This document shows positions 17,717-27,214 of a stretch of 64,000 nt of DNA, piece after piece (position 1 is the stretch's first letter; each line of letters starts with the position of its first letter). The position numbers were made by a program, and so were the translations under genes. Below the pieces are notes generated by a model, which was given only the letters and a program-made list of their open reading frames with translations, ran no database searches and was not told the origin of the DNA. Origin of the DNA: Thalassococcus_A lentus (GTDB lineage Bacteria; Pseudomonadota; Alphaproteobacteria; Rhodobacterales; Rhodobacteraceae); contig NZ_JAQIOY010000008.1 in NCBI RefSeq assembly GCF_028023555.1, positions 62,001-126,000 of the forward strand. The letters run 5' to 3'.

Positions 17717-18388
17717 ATGATCCTGCGCATTTTGGCATTGGCCGTTTTGTTGGTGGTCAATGGTGTCGGAGTTGTCCGTGCGGACGCTCTGGAAATTCTG
17801 GACCGCAGCCAATGGGGCGCGGCGCCCGCGGTCACGCAACGTGCGAAGCCCATAGAAAACCGTGCGACTGGTTCAAGGCGCGTGGCGGCCGAGAACGCCA
17901 TGCCAAAGCGCGGTGAAGCGCGGTATCTGACGGTCCATCACACCGCCAGAACAGCCAGTGCCAAACCCTTGGCTCAGAACCTGAAGTCCTTTCAAAGGCA
18001 GATGTTTTCCTATCGGATCGACTACGGAAACGGGACGGAAAAGCAGATATTTCTGGGCGACCTGCCATACCATTTCTTTATCTCGGCCGATGGCTCAATC
18101 GGGGAAGGCCGCGAATTGCGGTATGCGGCCTATTCCAACACGACGTACAGCACACCCATTTCCCAACACATCACAGTTGTACTGGATGGCAATTTCGAGC
18201 GATCGGAGCCAACCCAAGAGCAGTTGAATGCTTTGATCGCTCTGCTGGACGAATTGTCCGCGCGTTTCGATATCCCGCTCGAAAACATTGGCGGGCATCG
18301 CGACGTTGCCCAGACGCTCTGTCCAGGCAAACTTCTAACCCGACAAATGCCGGCGATCATCGAGGCGATCAAGGCGCGGCGTGGTTAA
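17717..18388 (+). CDS. N-acetylmuramoyl-L-alanine amidase / PGRP-type protein
   Basis: This 223-residue exported protein has a Sec signal (MILRILALAVLLVVNGVGVV, cleavage near VRA) and an amidase_2 / peptidoglycan-recognition domain. The zinc ligands are visible as LTVHHTA, GGHRDV and TLCPGKLL. It is predicted to cut the amide bond between MurNAc and the stem peptide in the periplasm. ATG 17717 with GGAAG just upstream is preferred over TTG 17696. Its stop overlaps that of convergent glnD by four bases. Confidence 0.88.
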   Translation: MILRILALAVLLVVNGVGVVRADALEILDRSQWGAAPAVTQRAKPIENRATGSRRVAAENAMPKRGEARYLTVHHTARTASAKPLAQNLKSFQRQMFSYRIDYGNGTEKQIFLGDLPYHFFISADGSIGEGRELRYAAYSNTTYSTPISQHITVVLDGNFERSEPTQEQLNALIALLDELSARFDIPLENIGGHRDVAQTLCPGKLLTRQMPAIIEAIKARRG

Positions 18389-21186
18389 TCCAGCGCCCGT
18401 TCAACACCGGCTGTTATCGCCTCGCGCAGGCGTTTTTCGAGCGTCTTTTGTTTGCCTTCCGAATGGAACTTCAGCCCGAACATGTCTTTGACGTAGAACG
18501 TATCGACCACTTGTTCGCCATATGTCGCGATCACGGCAGACGCGATGTAGACGTTTGAATTGGCCAGTGTCCGGGTCAGGTCATAGAGCAGGCCGGGACG
18601 ATCCCGCGTGTCGACTTCGATGATGGTAAAGATTTCGGAACCATCGTTGTCGAATGTAATGGACGTCGGTACGCGGAATGCCTTCTCGCGTTTCTTGAGT
18701 TTATCCTTGGATTTGATGGCATCGCGCGCGATCACTTCGCCAGCCAGTGTTTTGCGGATCATGTCGCGCAAACGTGGAATGCGGATTTCGTCATAGGGGG
18801 CGCCATCCCCATCCTGAATCCAGAAAGCCGCCGTGACATAGCCGTCCTTGGTTGTGAACGACCGTGCGTCCACAACGTTCGCCCCGACCAATGCCAAAGC
18901 CCCAGACAGGCGTGAAAAGATACCGGGGTGGTCCTGCAGTGCAAAACAGACCCGGGTCGCATCACGGTCTTCGTCCGGATGGATGTCGATTTGGATTTCG
19001 TCGTTGCCGATGTCGCGCAGCAAGTTCGCGAACACAACATGGGCGGTCACATGCAGACCCTGCCAATAAGGCGCATAGTGGCGTCCGGTTTCCGTGCGCA
19101 GGTCCTTGCCGTCCCAATCCTTGAGACTTTCGCGCAGCAGTTTCTTGGCTTCGGCGCCACGATTTTCCCGATTGAGCGCCTCCATCCCGTCCTCAAGGGC
19201 GCGTCTGGTTTGGCGATACAGGGCTCGGATAAGGGCCGCCTTCCAATTGTTCCAGGTGCCAGGACCAACCCCGCGAATGTCGCACACCGTGAGAACGCAC
19301 AGCAGGTCCAGACGCTCGCGGGTCTGAACGAGCTTGGCAAAATCCCGGACGGTTCTGGGATCCGCGATGTCCCGTTTCTGGGCCATGTCAGACATCAAAA
19401 GGTGGTAGCGAACCAGCCATTCGACCGTCTCGCATTCCTTTTTGTTCAGCCCCAGCCGTGGCGCCACCATCCGCGCGATTTTTGCGCCGAGAACCGAGTG
19501 ATCTTCGTCCCGGCCTTTGCCGATGTCATGCAAGAGCAGGGCGACATAAAGAACGCGGCGATTGACGCCTTCTTTCAGAATGGTGGATGCGACCGGCAAC
19601 TCTTCGAGAAGGTTCTCATGCTCGATCTCTGAAAGATGCCAAATGCACTGGATGGTGTGTTCGTCGACCGTGTAGTGATGATACATATTGAACTGCATCA
19701 TGGCGACGATCGGGGCGAATTCCGGGATCAGTGCAGACAGAACGCCCAGTTCATTCATCCGGCGGATCGCGCGATCCGGGTTCCCGTGCTTCAGCAGCAG
19801 ATCCAGAAAAATACGCCGCGCTTCTTTGCTTGACCGCAAATCGTCATCGATCAGATCGAGGTTTGCCTTCACCAGACGCATCGCATCCGGATGGATCAGC
19901 AATCCGGTTCTGAGCGCTTCTTCAAAAAGGCGAAGCATGTTCAGTTTGTCGGCCAGAAATTCCGCATCGTTGCTGATCGCAAGACGGCCATTTTCGATCT
20001 GATAGCCCTGTTTAACCTTGGGTTGGCGCTTGAAGAACCGAACCAGCAAGGGGGCAGCCTTGGTATGGTCTGCCTCCAGCGATGTCAGGAAAATCCGAGT
20101 TAGATCGCCAACAGCCGTCGCATTGCGGAAATAGTCCTGCATGAACCATTCCACCGCGCGCCGTCCGCCTTTGTCAGAATATCCCATGCGCGAAGCCACT
20201 TCGACCTGCATATCAAAGGACAACTGTTCGACCGCTCGGTTTGCAGCCAGATGAAGATGACTGCGTACGGCCCACAAAAACCGTTCTGCCGTCTGGAATG
20301 TTTCGTATTCTTCGGGTCTGAAAACGCCCAGCCGGACCAATTCCGATGTGTCATCCGTGCCGTGGATGTACTTCGTGATCCAGTACAGAGATTGCAGATC
20401 ACGGAGCCCGCCTTTGCCCTCTTTCACATTGGGCTCGACCATATAACGCTGGCCTTGTTTGTCGTGACGCGCATCGCGTTCTTCCAGCTTGGCCTCGACA
20501 AACTCGCGGGCGGTTCCGGCGAAAAGTTCTTTGTGGAGCCGCTCGTCCAGTTCTTCGGCCAAAGGCTGGTGGCCGATCACAAATCGGTTTTCCAGCATTG
20601 CCGTTCGAATGGTGAAATCCTCTGCACCCAACCTGAGGCAATCACGAACCGTGCGAGAACTGTGGCCGACCTTCAGTTTGAGGTCCCAAAGCATGTAGAG
20701 CATCGACTCGATGAGACTCTCGGCCCAAGGCGTGATTTTGTATGGCGTCAGAAACAGAAGATCGACATCCGAGAAAGGGGCCATTTCCCCTCGCCCGTAG
20801 CCGCCGACTGCAACAACGGCGATGCGTTCGCCTTCGGTTGGATTGGGCAATCTGTGCAAACGCTGCGAGGCGACTTCAAAGACCAAACGCACCATTCCGT
20901 CGGTCAGCCAGGTGTAAGCACGCGCTGTTCTGCGCGCTCCGAATGGTTCGGCTTTGAAGGCGGCCTCGATCGCAGCGCGGCCTTCCTTCTGTGCGGCAAT
21001 CAGAACCTTGACCGTTGCTGATCGTACCTCAGCCTCACTCGCGTCTGGCGATATGGCCGCAAACAGGGTTTGCCGAATTTCTGGAAGATCGAAAATTTCG
21101 GCTGCCGGAGCGATTAGGTCGTCCGGCAGCTGGTCGGTTTGCGCTTTAGAAGCCGGCGCCGCCGAAGCTTTTTGGAGCTGGTTCAA
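18385..21186 (-). CDS. glnD: bifunctional uridylyltransferase/uridylyl-removing enzyme GlnD
   Basis: This 933-residue nitrogen sensor uridylylates PII proteins when glutamine is low and de-uridylylates them when it is high. Domains in order: nucleotidyltransferase (VGGYGRGEMAPFSDVDLLFL), central helical domain, HD phosphohydrolase (LLLHDIGKGRDEDHS), and two C-terminal ACT domains (HPGIFSRLSGALALVGANV and RPGLLYDLTRTLANSNVYI) that sense glutamine. The first 41 bases overlap the end of the upstream lipoprotein gene on the same strand in another frame. Confidence 0.96.
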   Translation of the reverse strand: MNQLQKASAAPASKAQTDQLPDDLIAPAAEIFDLPEIRQTLFAAISPDASEAEVRSATVKVLIAAQKEGRAAIEAAFKAEPFGARRTARAYTWLTDGMVRLVFEVASQRLHRLPNPTEGERIAVVAVGGYGRGEMAPFSDVDLLFLTPYKITPWAESLIESMLYMLWDLKLKVGHSSRTVRDCLRLGAEDFTIRTAMLENRFVIGHQPLAEELDERLHKELFAGTAREFVEAKLEERDARHDKQGQRYMVEPNVKEGKGGLRDLQSLYWITKYIHGTDDTSELVRLGVFRPEEYETFQTAERFLWAVRSHLHLAANRAVEQLSFDMQVEVASRMGYSDKGGRRAVEWFMQDYFRNATAVGDLTRIFLTSLEADHTKAAPLLVRFFKRQPKVKQGYQIENGRLAISNDAEFLADKLNMLRLFEEALRTGLLIHPDAMRLVKANLDLIDDDLRSSKEARRIFLDLLLKHGNPDRAIRRMNELGVLSALIPEFAPIVAMMQFNMYHHYTVDEHTIQCIWHLSEIEHENLLEELPVASTILKEGVNRRVLYVALLLHDIGKGRDEDHSVLGAKIARMVAPRLGLNKKECETVEWLVRYHLLMSDMAQKRDIADPRTVRDFAKLVQTRERLDLLCVLTVCDIRGVGPGTWNNWKAALIRALYRQTRRALEDGMEALNRENRGAEAKKLLRESLKDWDGKDLRTETGRHYAPYWQGLHVTAHVVFANLLRDIGNDEIQIDIHPDEDRDATRVCFALQDHPGIFSRLSGALALVGANVVDARSFTTKDGYVTAAFWIQDGDGAPYDEIRIPRLRDMIRKTLAGEVIARDAIKSKDKLKKREKAFRVPTSITFDNDGSEIFTIIEVDTRDRPGLLYDLTRTLANSNVYIASAVIATYGEQVVDTFYVKDMFGLKFHSEGKQKTLEKRLREAITAGVERALD

Positions 21187-22336
21187 GGATCACCATCTGA
21201 TTGTTGCGCACGGTGGCAATTGCCAGCGCACGTTGATTGGTTCCATCTGGAAGCAGTCGGAACATGCCATTCGCGCCGCTGAAGCCATTCGGACGCGTCA
21301 GCGCCTTTGCGGTCAAAGCATCCTTGCGGCCCGCTTTGATCAGACCGGCAATGGCGGCCATACCGTCATACCCAAGGCTTGTCAGAGGGTTCGGTGCAGC
21401 GCCATGTGCAGCGCGGTACTTGGCGGTGAAAGCTGTCTGCTGTGCCTGATCCGGCAATGTGAACCATGCACCCTCTGCGCCGGGCAGACCAAACAGGTCT
21501 GGGCGTACATCCCAGCGTGACAAACCAATGTACTGAACGGCACCGGGCTGCGCTCCGTTGTCGGGCAATGTTTGCAGAAGCATCGGCAGAGCCGCATTGT
21601 TTGCATCAGTGGTGATGAACAAAGACGCATTTCCGCTGGTCGCCGCAGCAGCCGCTGACTTGGCCGTCGCGTTTACGCCCTCAATAGACAACTGGTATCC
21701 TTGGCTGGATACAACAGTGATACCATTGCGTGTCGCTGCCTGTTGAATGGCGTTACGACCAACCTGTCCGGGCACATCATCGGAATGCACCACAACGACA
21801 CTGTTTTTGCCTTGCTTGCGTGCGAAACCCATCAGGCGATCAGCGATGTTGTTGAACGTCTGGCCCAAAACAAAGACGTTTCCGCCGGCGATTGTTGGGT
21901 TGTTCGAAAAAGCGAGAACGTTGATGCCTTCATCGACAACGGCCAAACCGGCGCTGTTCGCAGTTTCCTGACGCAGCGGTCCAAGAATGATCTTTGCGCC
22001 TTCGTCGACGGCACGCTGAGCCTGTGCGGCGGCGGTGGTCGCGTTCCCGGCAGTGTCATAAACACGCAGGTCAATCTGTGCACCCAGATCGGCAATGGCC
22101 AGCCGGGCTGCATTTTCCAGTTCCGCGCCCAGTTTGCCCGCTTGCGGGTCACTTTTGGGAACCAAAAGCGCAACCTGCACTTTGGCATTCGGGTCAATCT
22201 GTGGCCCGCCACCGGTGGTGCCGCCGAGGCTACCAAGGTCAATGGGTTCACAGGCCGTCAGCGCAAGAGCGCCAAGAGCCAAGGCAAAGGGGCGCAAAGC
22301 CTTGCGCAATGGGGACAAAACAGCAAACATGGACAA
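21146..22336 (-). CDS. penicillin-binding protein activator-like lipoprotein (LpoA/YraM type)
   Basis: This 396-residue lipoprotein has an N-terminal signal with lipobox LTAC (Cys29). The rest is a type I periplasmic-binding fold (VQVALLVPKSDPQAGKLGAELENAAR onward), the same fold as branched amino-acid receptors and the C-terminal domain of LpoA. In gammaproteobacteria LpoA activates PBP1A from the outer membrane. The conserved divergent placement next to rsmI and yraN (yraL-yraM-yraN in E. coli) supports the LpoA assignment, though the N-terminal TPR domain of E. coli LpoA is absent here. Confidence 0.82.
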   Translation of the reverse strand: MSMFAVLSPLRKALRPFALALGALALTACEPIDLGSLGGTTGGGPQIDPNAKVQVALLVPKSDPQAGKLGAELENAARLAIADLGAQIDLRVYDTAGNATTAAAQAQRAVDEGAKIILGPLRQETANSAGLAVVDEGINVLAFSNNPTIAGGNVFVLGQTFNNIADRLMGFARKQGKNSVVVVHSDDVPGQVGRNAIQQAATRNGITVVSSQGYQLSIEGVNATAKSAAAAATSGNASLFITTDANNAALPMLLQTLPDNGAQPGAVQYIGLSRWDVRPDLFGLPGAEGAWFTLPDQAQQTAFTAKYRAAHGAAPNPLTSLGYDGMAAIAGLIKAGRKDALTAKALTRPNGFSGANGMFRLLPDGTNQRALAIATVRNNQMVILEPAPKSFGGAGF

Positions 22337-22404
22337 ACTACTCCCTCGTTGTCAGACGCGGGGTGAGGACCCGCGCGGCATTGCGGCAATCATAAACGAG
22401 CGGG

Positions 22405-23289
22405 ATGAGGGGTCCAGTGACGATTCACAAAAAGAGCGAATTGACGCCGGGTCTTTTTCTTTTGGCGACACCAATCGGCAACGCGCGGGACATAACACTG
22501 CGTGCATTGGATATTCTGGCGAGCGCTGATGTGCTCGCTGCAGAAGACACGCGAAGCTTGCGCCGATTGATGGAAATCCATGGTATTCCGGTGGGTGACA
22601 GGCCGATGATTGCCTATCACGACCACAATGGAAGTCGGGTTCGCCCTCGCTTGCTTGGCCAGATTGAGGATGGAAAATCAGTTGCCTACGCCTCTGAGGC
22701 CGGAACGCCTATGATCTCGGATCCCGGGTTTGATTTGCTGCGCGCAGCGGTTGAGGCTGATTTGCCCGTCACGGCGGCACCCGGCGCTGTTGCCGCGATG
22801 GATGCGCTGACCTTGGCGGGGTTGCCGACCGACAGATTCATGTTCGCCGGGTTTCTTCCGAATGCACGTGGCGCACGTGAAAAGGCCTTGCGCGGGTTGA
22901 CGGATGTTCAGGCGACTCTGGTTTTCTACGAATCCCCAAAACGGCTTGCGGCAATGTTGCGCGACGGCGCCGCGATTTTGGGCGGTGCGCGGCCCGCAGC
23001 CGTTTGCCGTGAATTGACAAAGAAATTCGAAGAAGTGCGACGGGGGTCTTTGGACGAGCTTGCCGCGTTTTACGAGGAAAACGCAGCCAAAGGTGAAATC
23101 GTGGTTTTGATCGGCAAAGGCGAAGCCGAGGTCGTTAGCGAAGAATTCATGAATGCCGAGATAGAAAAAGCATTGGAGCACATGTCGGTCAGGGACGTTG
23201 CCGATACGCTTGCGCCAAAACTTGGGCTGAAGCGCCGCGTGGTTTATCAGGCGGCCATGGCCGCGGCGGCCCGAAGAAACGAAGAATAG
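22405..23289 (+). CDS. rsmI: 16S rRNA (cytidine(1402)-2'-O)-methyltransferase
   Basis: This 294-residue tetrapyrrole-methylase-fold enzyme methylates the ribose of C1402 in the ribosomal P site. Typical signatures are LATPIGNARDITLRALDIL, AAEDTRSLRRLM, YHDHN and SEAGTPMISDPG. The C-terminus (LGLKRRVVYQAAMAAAARR) matches the RsmI tail. It starts an apparent operon with yraN, gshB and an esterase gene. Confidence 0.95.
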   Translation: MRGPVTIHKKSELTPGLFLLATPIGNARDITLRALDILASADVLAAEDTRSLRRLMEIHGIPVGDRPMIAYHDHNGSRVRPRLLGQIEDGKSVAYASEAGTPMISDPGFDLLRAAVEADLPVTAAPGAVAAMDALTLAGLPTDRFMFAGFLPNARGAREKALRGLTDVQATLVFYESPKRLAAMLRDGAAILGGARPAAVCRELTKKFEEVRRGSLDELAAFYEENAAKGEIVVLIGKGEAEVVSEEFMNAEIEKALEHMSVRDVADTLAPKLGLKRRVVYQAAMAAAARRNEE

Positions 23290-23311
23290 CCAGCTCAGAA
23301 AGGGGGCTTTG

Positions 23312-23719
23312 ATGACAGTTTGTCCAAAGCCTGCCGAACGGTCTGCAAAAAACGCTGCACGACGCCGGGCCGGGGCAACCAACTATCACGCCGGGCAAAG
23401 TGCTGAATTCAGCGTAATCGCGCAGTACACCCAGTCGGGCCATCACCTCTTGCACCATCGTTGGCGCGGTAGGGCTGGTGAGGTGGATCTGATCTTTGTC
23501 AGGGCCGGTGAAGTCGTATTCGTTGAGGTCAAGAAAAGCCGGTGCATCGATCTGGCCGTTGCCGCACTCGGGTCTCGACAAATCCGGCGGCTTCTGGCTG
23601 CGGCAGAGGAATTTCTCGGCACCCAGCCGCGCGGTGCCTTGACGCCCATGCGTTTCGATCTGGCCGCAGTTGATGTCAGCGGTCATGTCGTCGTGATCGA
23701 AAACGCACTGGCGGCCTGA
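23312..23719 (+). CDS. yraN: UPF0102 (YraN) family nuclease-fold protein
   Basis: This 135-residue protein of the UPF0102 family adopts an endonuclease-like fold of unknown function. The core is GRAGEVDLIFVRAGEVVFVEVKK, a PD-(D/E)XK-like pattern with E...D...ExK. ATG 23312 follows AAAGGGGG; an immediately preceding in-frame TTG is less likely. Linkage to rsmI is conserved across proteobacteria. Confidence 0.88.
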   Translation: MTVCPKPAERSAKNAARRRAGATNYHAGQSAEFSVIAQYTQSGHHLLHHRWRGRAGEVDLIFVRAGEVVFVEVKKSRCIDLAVAALGSRQIRRLLAAAEEFLGTQPRGALTPMRFDLAAVDVSGHVVVIENALAA

Positions 23720-23775
23720 CCATTGCACCCCCGCCCGTGTTGCGCCATCTATGGCTCACAACGCAGGGAGTCGTC

Positions 23776-24711
23776 ATGAAAATCGCCTTTCAAATGGACC
23801 CGATCACAGCCGTCGATATCAACGCCGACAGCAGCTTTCGGCTCGCTGAAGAAGCGCAGAAGCGCGGCCATACCCTCTTCTACTACGGACCGGACCAACT
23901 GGTTTTTGACGAGGGGCGCATTCTGGCGCGGGGCCATTGGATGACGGTCCAGCGCGATCCGCAAAACCCTGCCATCCTAGAAGAAGCCCAACAGGTCGAT
24001 CTGGCAGACATGGATGTTGTCTGGCTGAGGCAAGACCCGCCATTCGACATGCACTACATTACCACCACGCATCTTCTTGATTGGCTAAAGGGCAAAGCAC
24101 TGGTGGTGAATGATCCCTTCTGGGTTCGGAACTACCCGGAAAAACTGTTGGTTCTGAATTTCCCGGAACTGACCCCGCCGACCATGATCGCCCGTGATCT
24201 GGACGCGATCCGTGACTTCCGCACCAGGCACGGTGACATCATTCTCAAGCCTCTCTATGGCAATGGCGGCGCCGGCGTGTTCCGACTGACGCAGGACGAT
24301 AAGAATCTCAGTTCGCTGCACGAGTTGTTCACTGGTTTCTCGCGTGAGCCATTGATCGTGCAGAAGTACCTTCCAGCTGTGACCGAGGGCGACAAACGCG
24401 TAATCCTCGTGGACGGAGAGCCGGTGGGCGCGATCAACCGGGTTCCGGCAAAAGGCGAAGTTCGGTCGAACATGCATGTGGGTGGTCGGCCCGAGAAAGT
24501 GGCGCTGAGCGCGAGAGACAAAGAGATCTGCGCAGCAATCGGCCCGACCTTGCGCGAACAAGGACAGATTTTTGTAGGGATCGACGTAATTGGTACGCAC
24601 CTGACAGAAATCAACGTCACGTCGCCGACGGGCATTCAGGAACTGGAACGCTTTGACGGCATCAATGTCGCCGAACGCATTTGGCAGGCCATTGAGGCAA
24701 AGCTGGCATGA
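23776..24711 (+). CDS. gshB: glutathione synthetase
   Basis: This 311-residue ATP-grasp enzyme joins gamma-glutamylcysteine and glycine. It begins MKIAFQMDPITAVDINADSSF as in homologues and contains WLRQDPPFDMHYIT, the Mg/ATP region IILKPLYGNGGAGVFR, and TEINVTSPTGIQELE near the end. ATG 23776 is preceded by CAGGGAG; the longer frame from 23737 lacks a ribosome binding site. The stop overlaps the start of the next gene (ATGA). Confidence 0.97.
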   Translation: MKIAFQMDPITAVDINADSSFRLAEEAQKRGHTLFYYGPDQLVFDEGRILARGHWMTVQRDPQNPAILEEAQQVDLADMDVVWLRQDPPFDMHYITTTHLLDWLKGKALVVNDPFWVRNYPEKLLVLNFPELTPPTMIARDLDAIRDFRTRHGDIILKPLYGNGGAGVFRLTQDDKNLSSLHELFTGFSREPLIVQKYLPAVTEGDKRVILVDGEPVGAINRVPAKGEVRSNMHVGGRPEKVALSARDKEICAAIGPTLREQGQIFVGIDVIGTHLTEINVTSPTGIQELERFDGINVAERIWQAIEAKLA

Positions 24712-25610
24712 GCCTGATGCGGCGGCCTTTGAATGTCTGGCTGCGTCTTACGCAAAAACCGCACATGCGGCGGGCCAAGACACAGCATGATCTTCGCCGT
24801 CGTCTCGAACTGGATGCAAAGCTGTTTTTTCATGCGCCTTTCGGCACTCGCATGCAGAGCGTCGAGCTGGGTTCACGAACTGCCCTTCGCGTAGCGGCCA
24901 AGACGTCAAAGGGCGACGCGTCGGTGTTGTACTTTCACGGGGGTGGATATGTTTTTGGCTCGCCCCGAACCCATTCTGCGATGCTTGCTGTTCTTTCGAA
25001 AAAACTGGGTTCGCCTTGTCTGCTTCCCCAGTATCGGCTTGCGCCCGAGCATCCGTTTCCAGCGGCCATAGACGACGCGCTTGAGGCCTACAAGGCACTT
25101 GAAAATCCCTCGGATGTGGTGCTGGGCGGTGACAGCGCAGGCGGCGGATTGGTTTTGGCCTTGCTTGGTGAAATATTGCGGTTGGGCTTGCCCAAGCCCA
25201 GAGGCGCATTCGTTTTTTCGCCTTTGACCGATTTCCGGTTTCGGTCCGAAAGCCTGCGTGACAATGCGGAGGCGGATGTGATTTTGCCTGCTGAACGCGT
25301 CGAAGAAATGGCGGAGCAATATCTGGGATCGGGTGACCGTGCCGACCCTAGGGCCTCTCCGATTGAGGCGGATTTCACCGGCTCTCCACCAATTTGGCTG
25401 TGTGCAGGGACAACGGAAATCCTGCTCGATGACTCGCGGCGGATGGCATCACACCTGCGATCGCAGGGTATCACGGTAACCGAATGCATCGAATACGATT
25501 TGCCGCACGTTTGGCCGCTGTTTCACAACATCCTGCCGGAGGCGCGGCACACGCTGGAAGGTGTAAGCGACTGGATCAACCGCTTGCCCCGACCGGCAAA
25601 CGAAAGCTGA
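24708..25610 (+). CDS. alpha/beta hydrolase, hormone-sensitive lipase type
   Basis: This 300-residue cytosolic esterase or lipase has the HSL-family oxyanion motif HGGGYVFGS and nucleophile elbow GDSAGGG; the acid and base are probably Asp in LLDDSRRM and His in LPHVWPLF. The substrate is unknown, probably short acyl esters. It is translationally coupled to gshB by a four-base overlap. Its 3' end overlaps the convergent YifB gene by 35 bases. Confidence 0.88.
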   Translation: MSLMRRPLNVWLRLTQKPHMRRAKTQHDLRRRLELDAKLFFHAPFGTRMQSVELGSRTALRVAAKTSKGDASVLYFHGGGYVFGSPRTHSAMLAVLSKKLGSPCLLPQYRLAPEHPFPAAIDDALEAYKALENPSDVVLGGDSAGGGLVLALLGEILRLGLPKPRGAFVFSPLTDFRFRSESLRDNAEADVILPAERVEEMAEQYLGSGDRADPRASPIEADFTGSPPIWLCAGTTEILLDDSRRMASHLRSQGITVTECIEYDLPHVWPLFHNILPEARHTLEGVSDWINRLPRPANES

Positions 25611-27090
25611 GTGCCTCTGCAATATGCGGTCTCTGGATCGTGGCGGATTGTTCGAGATCAGCAATCGTTCGGGCGACCCGTAACACACGGTGATACCCAC
25701 GCGCAGACAGGCCGAAACGTTCCGCAGCGCGGAGCAGCAGCGCGCGACTTTCTGCATCTGGGTGCGCGATCTCTTCCAGTGTCTGACCCTCCGTGTCGGC
25801 ATTAGTGCGCAGACCACTGATATGTTCAAAGCGGGCTGTCTGGATATCGCGCGCGGCCTGCACCCGAAGCGCCACGCTCTGCGAGGTATCACCGGATGCT
25901 GGCAAGTCGAGATCGGTGAAACTGACGGGGGGCACATCTACGCGCAGATCGAACCGATCCATCAAAGGCCCGGAAATGCGCGCCATATAGTCTTCGCCGC
26001 AAACCGGGGCGCGTGAACACGCGCGCGCCGGATCGGGAAGGTAGCCGCATTTGCAGGGATTGGCAGCGGCCACGAGCATGAAGCGGCATGGGTATTTCAC
26101 ATGCGCGTTGGCCCGCGCGACCATCACTTCTCCGGTCTCGATCGGCTGCCGAAGCGTCTCGAGGACCGCGCGCGCGAATTCTGGAAATTCATCCAGAAAT
26201 AGAACGCCGTTGTGGGCGAGACTGATTTCACCGGGTTTCGCGCCCCGCCCGCCACCAACAATCGCGGCCATGGAGGCCGTGTGGTGCGGTTCGCGAAAAG
26301 GGCGTTGCCGCGAAATGCCCCCTTCATCCAGCAATCCCGCAAGCGAATGGATCATGGAGGTTTCCAAAGCTTCTTGAGGTGAAAGTATGGGCAAAATTCC
26401 GGGCAAACGTGCGGCCAACATGGATTTCCCGGAACCCGGTGTTCCGATCATCATCAGATGGTGCCGTCCGGCTGCTGCAATTTCGAGCGCGCGTTTGGCT
26501 CTCTCTTGCCCGCGAACGTCCCGCAGGTCCCGCCCTGTCGGGTCTGCGGTGACTTCGCCGGGTGAGGCCGTTTCGAGAACAGATTGCCCATTAAAGTGTT
26601 TAACCACATCCAAGAGGCTGGCCGCGCCGATGACGGAACATGCGCCCACCCAAGCGGCTTCGGCACCGGAGGCACGAGGGCATAGCAAGCTCCGGTCATC
26701 ATTTGCCGCGGCCATGGCGGCGGGCAGCGCGCCGATCACAGGCACGAGCGATCCGTCCAGAGACAATTCACCCAAAGCGCAGGTTTGCGAAACGGCGTCC
26801 TTGGGAATGATCTCCAATGCAGCGAGCAGACCAAGCGCGATTGGAAGATCAAAGTGCGATCCTTCCTTGGGCAGATCGGCGGGTGACAGGTTGATGGTTA
26901 TACGCTTGGAAGGCAGCGCGATGGCCATCGATGACAAGGCTGTTCGCACTCTGTCGCGGGCCTCGGAAACGGCCTTGTCCGGGAGGCCTACAATCGAAAA
27001 TGCAGGCAAGCCCGGTGTCACGGCGCATTGCACCTCGACCGAGCGGGCTTCGACACCCTCGAACGCAACCGTATAGGCGTGGGCAACCAT
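25576..27090 (-). CDS. YifB/ComM family Mg-chelatase-like AAA ATPase
   Basis: This 504-residue protein has an N-terminal Lon-protease-like S5 fold domain (MVAHAYTVAFEGVEARSVEV), a Mg-chelatase type AAA domain with Walker A GTPGSGKSML and Walker B LFLDEFPEFAR, a Cys-rich insert (CKCGYLPDPARACSRAPVC) and a helical C-terminus. ComM, its best known relative, is a branch-migration helicase for integrating DNA taken up in natural transformation. ATG 27090 fits the family start better than 27114. It overlaps the convergent esterase gene. Confidence 0.92.
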   Translation of the reverse strand: MVAHAYTVAFEGVEARSVEVQCAVTPGLPAFSIVGLPDKAVSEARDRVRTALSSMAIALPSKRITINLSPADLPKEGSHFDLPIALGLLAALEIIPKDAVSQTCALGELSLDGSLVPVIGALPAAMAAANDDRSLLCPRASGAEAAWVGACSVIGAASLLDVVKHFNGQSVLETASPGEVTADPTGRDLRDVRGQERAKRALEIAAAGRHHLMMIGTPGSGKSMLAARLPGILPILSPQEALETSMIHSLAGLLDEGGISRQRPFREPHHTASMAAIVGGGRGAKPGEISLAHNGVLFLDEFPEFARAVLETLRQPIETGEVMVARANAHVKYPCRFMLVAAANPCKCGYLPDPARACSRAPVCGEDYMARISGPLMDRFDLRVDVPPVSFTDLDLPASGDTSQSVALRVQAARDIQTARFEHISGLRTNADTEGQTLEEIAHPDAESRALLLRAAERFGLSARGYHRVLRVARTIADLEQSATIQRPHIAEALSFRLPVGASG

Positions 27091-27149
27091 TGTGACTGAA
27101 TCCCGGTAAATCAAATGTGACTGTCTGACGCCGGGGTTTAGGAAAGGTT

Positions 27150-27174
27150 AATGGCCGCCCGATCAGCGGCCATT
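27150..27174 (-). other. palindromic hairpin between yifB-type gene and GST
   Basis: A perfect 9-bp inverted repeat, AATGGCCGC with GCGGCCATT around a 7-base loop, stands upstream of the YifB-type gene start and downstream of no coding sequence on the plus strand. There is no T-run on either side, so it is not a clear terminator. It could be an operator or an mRNA 5' structure. Confidence 0.4.
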
Positions 27175-27214
27175 CTTAGTGAATTTTAAACTGTTAGGAT
27201 CGAAGGGGGCTGGT

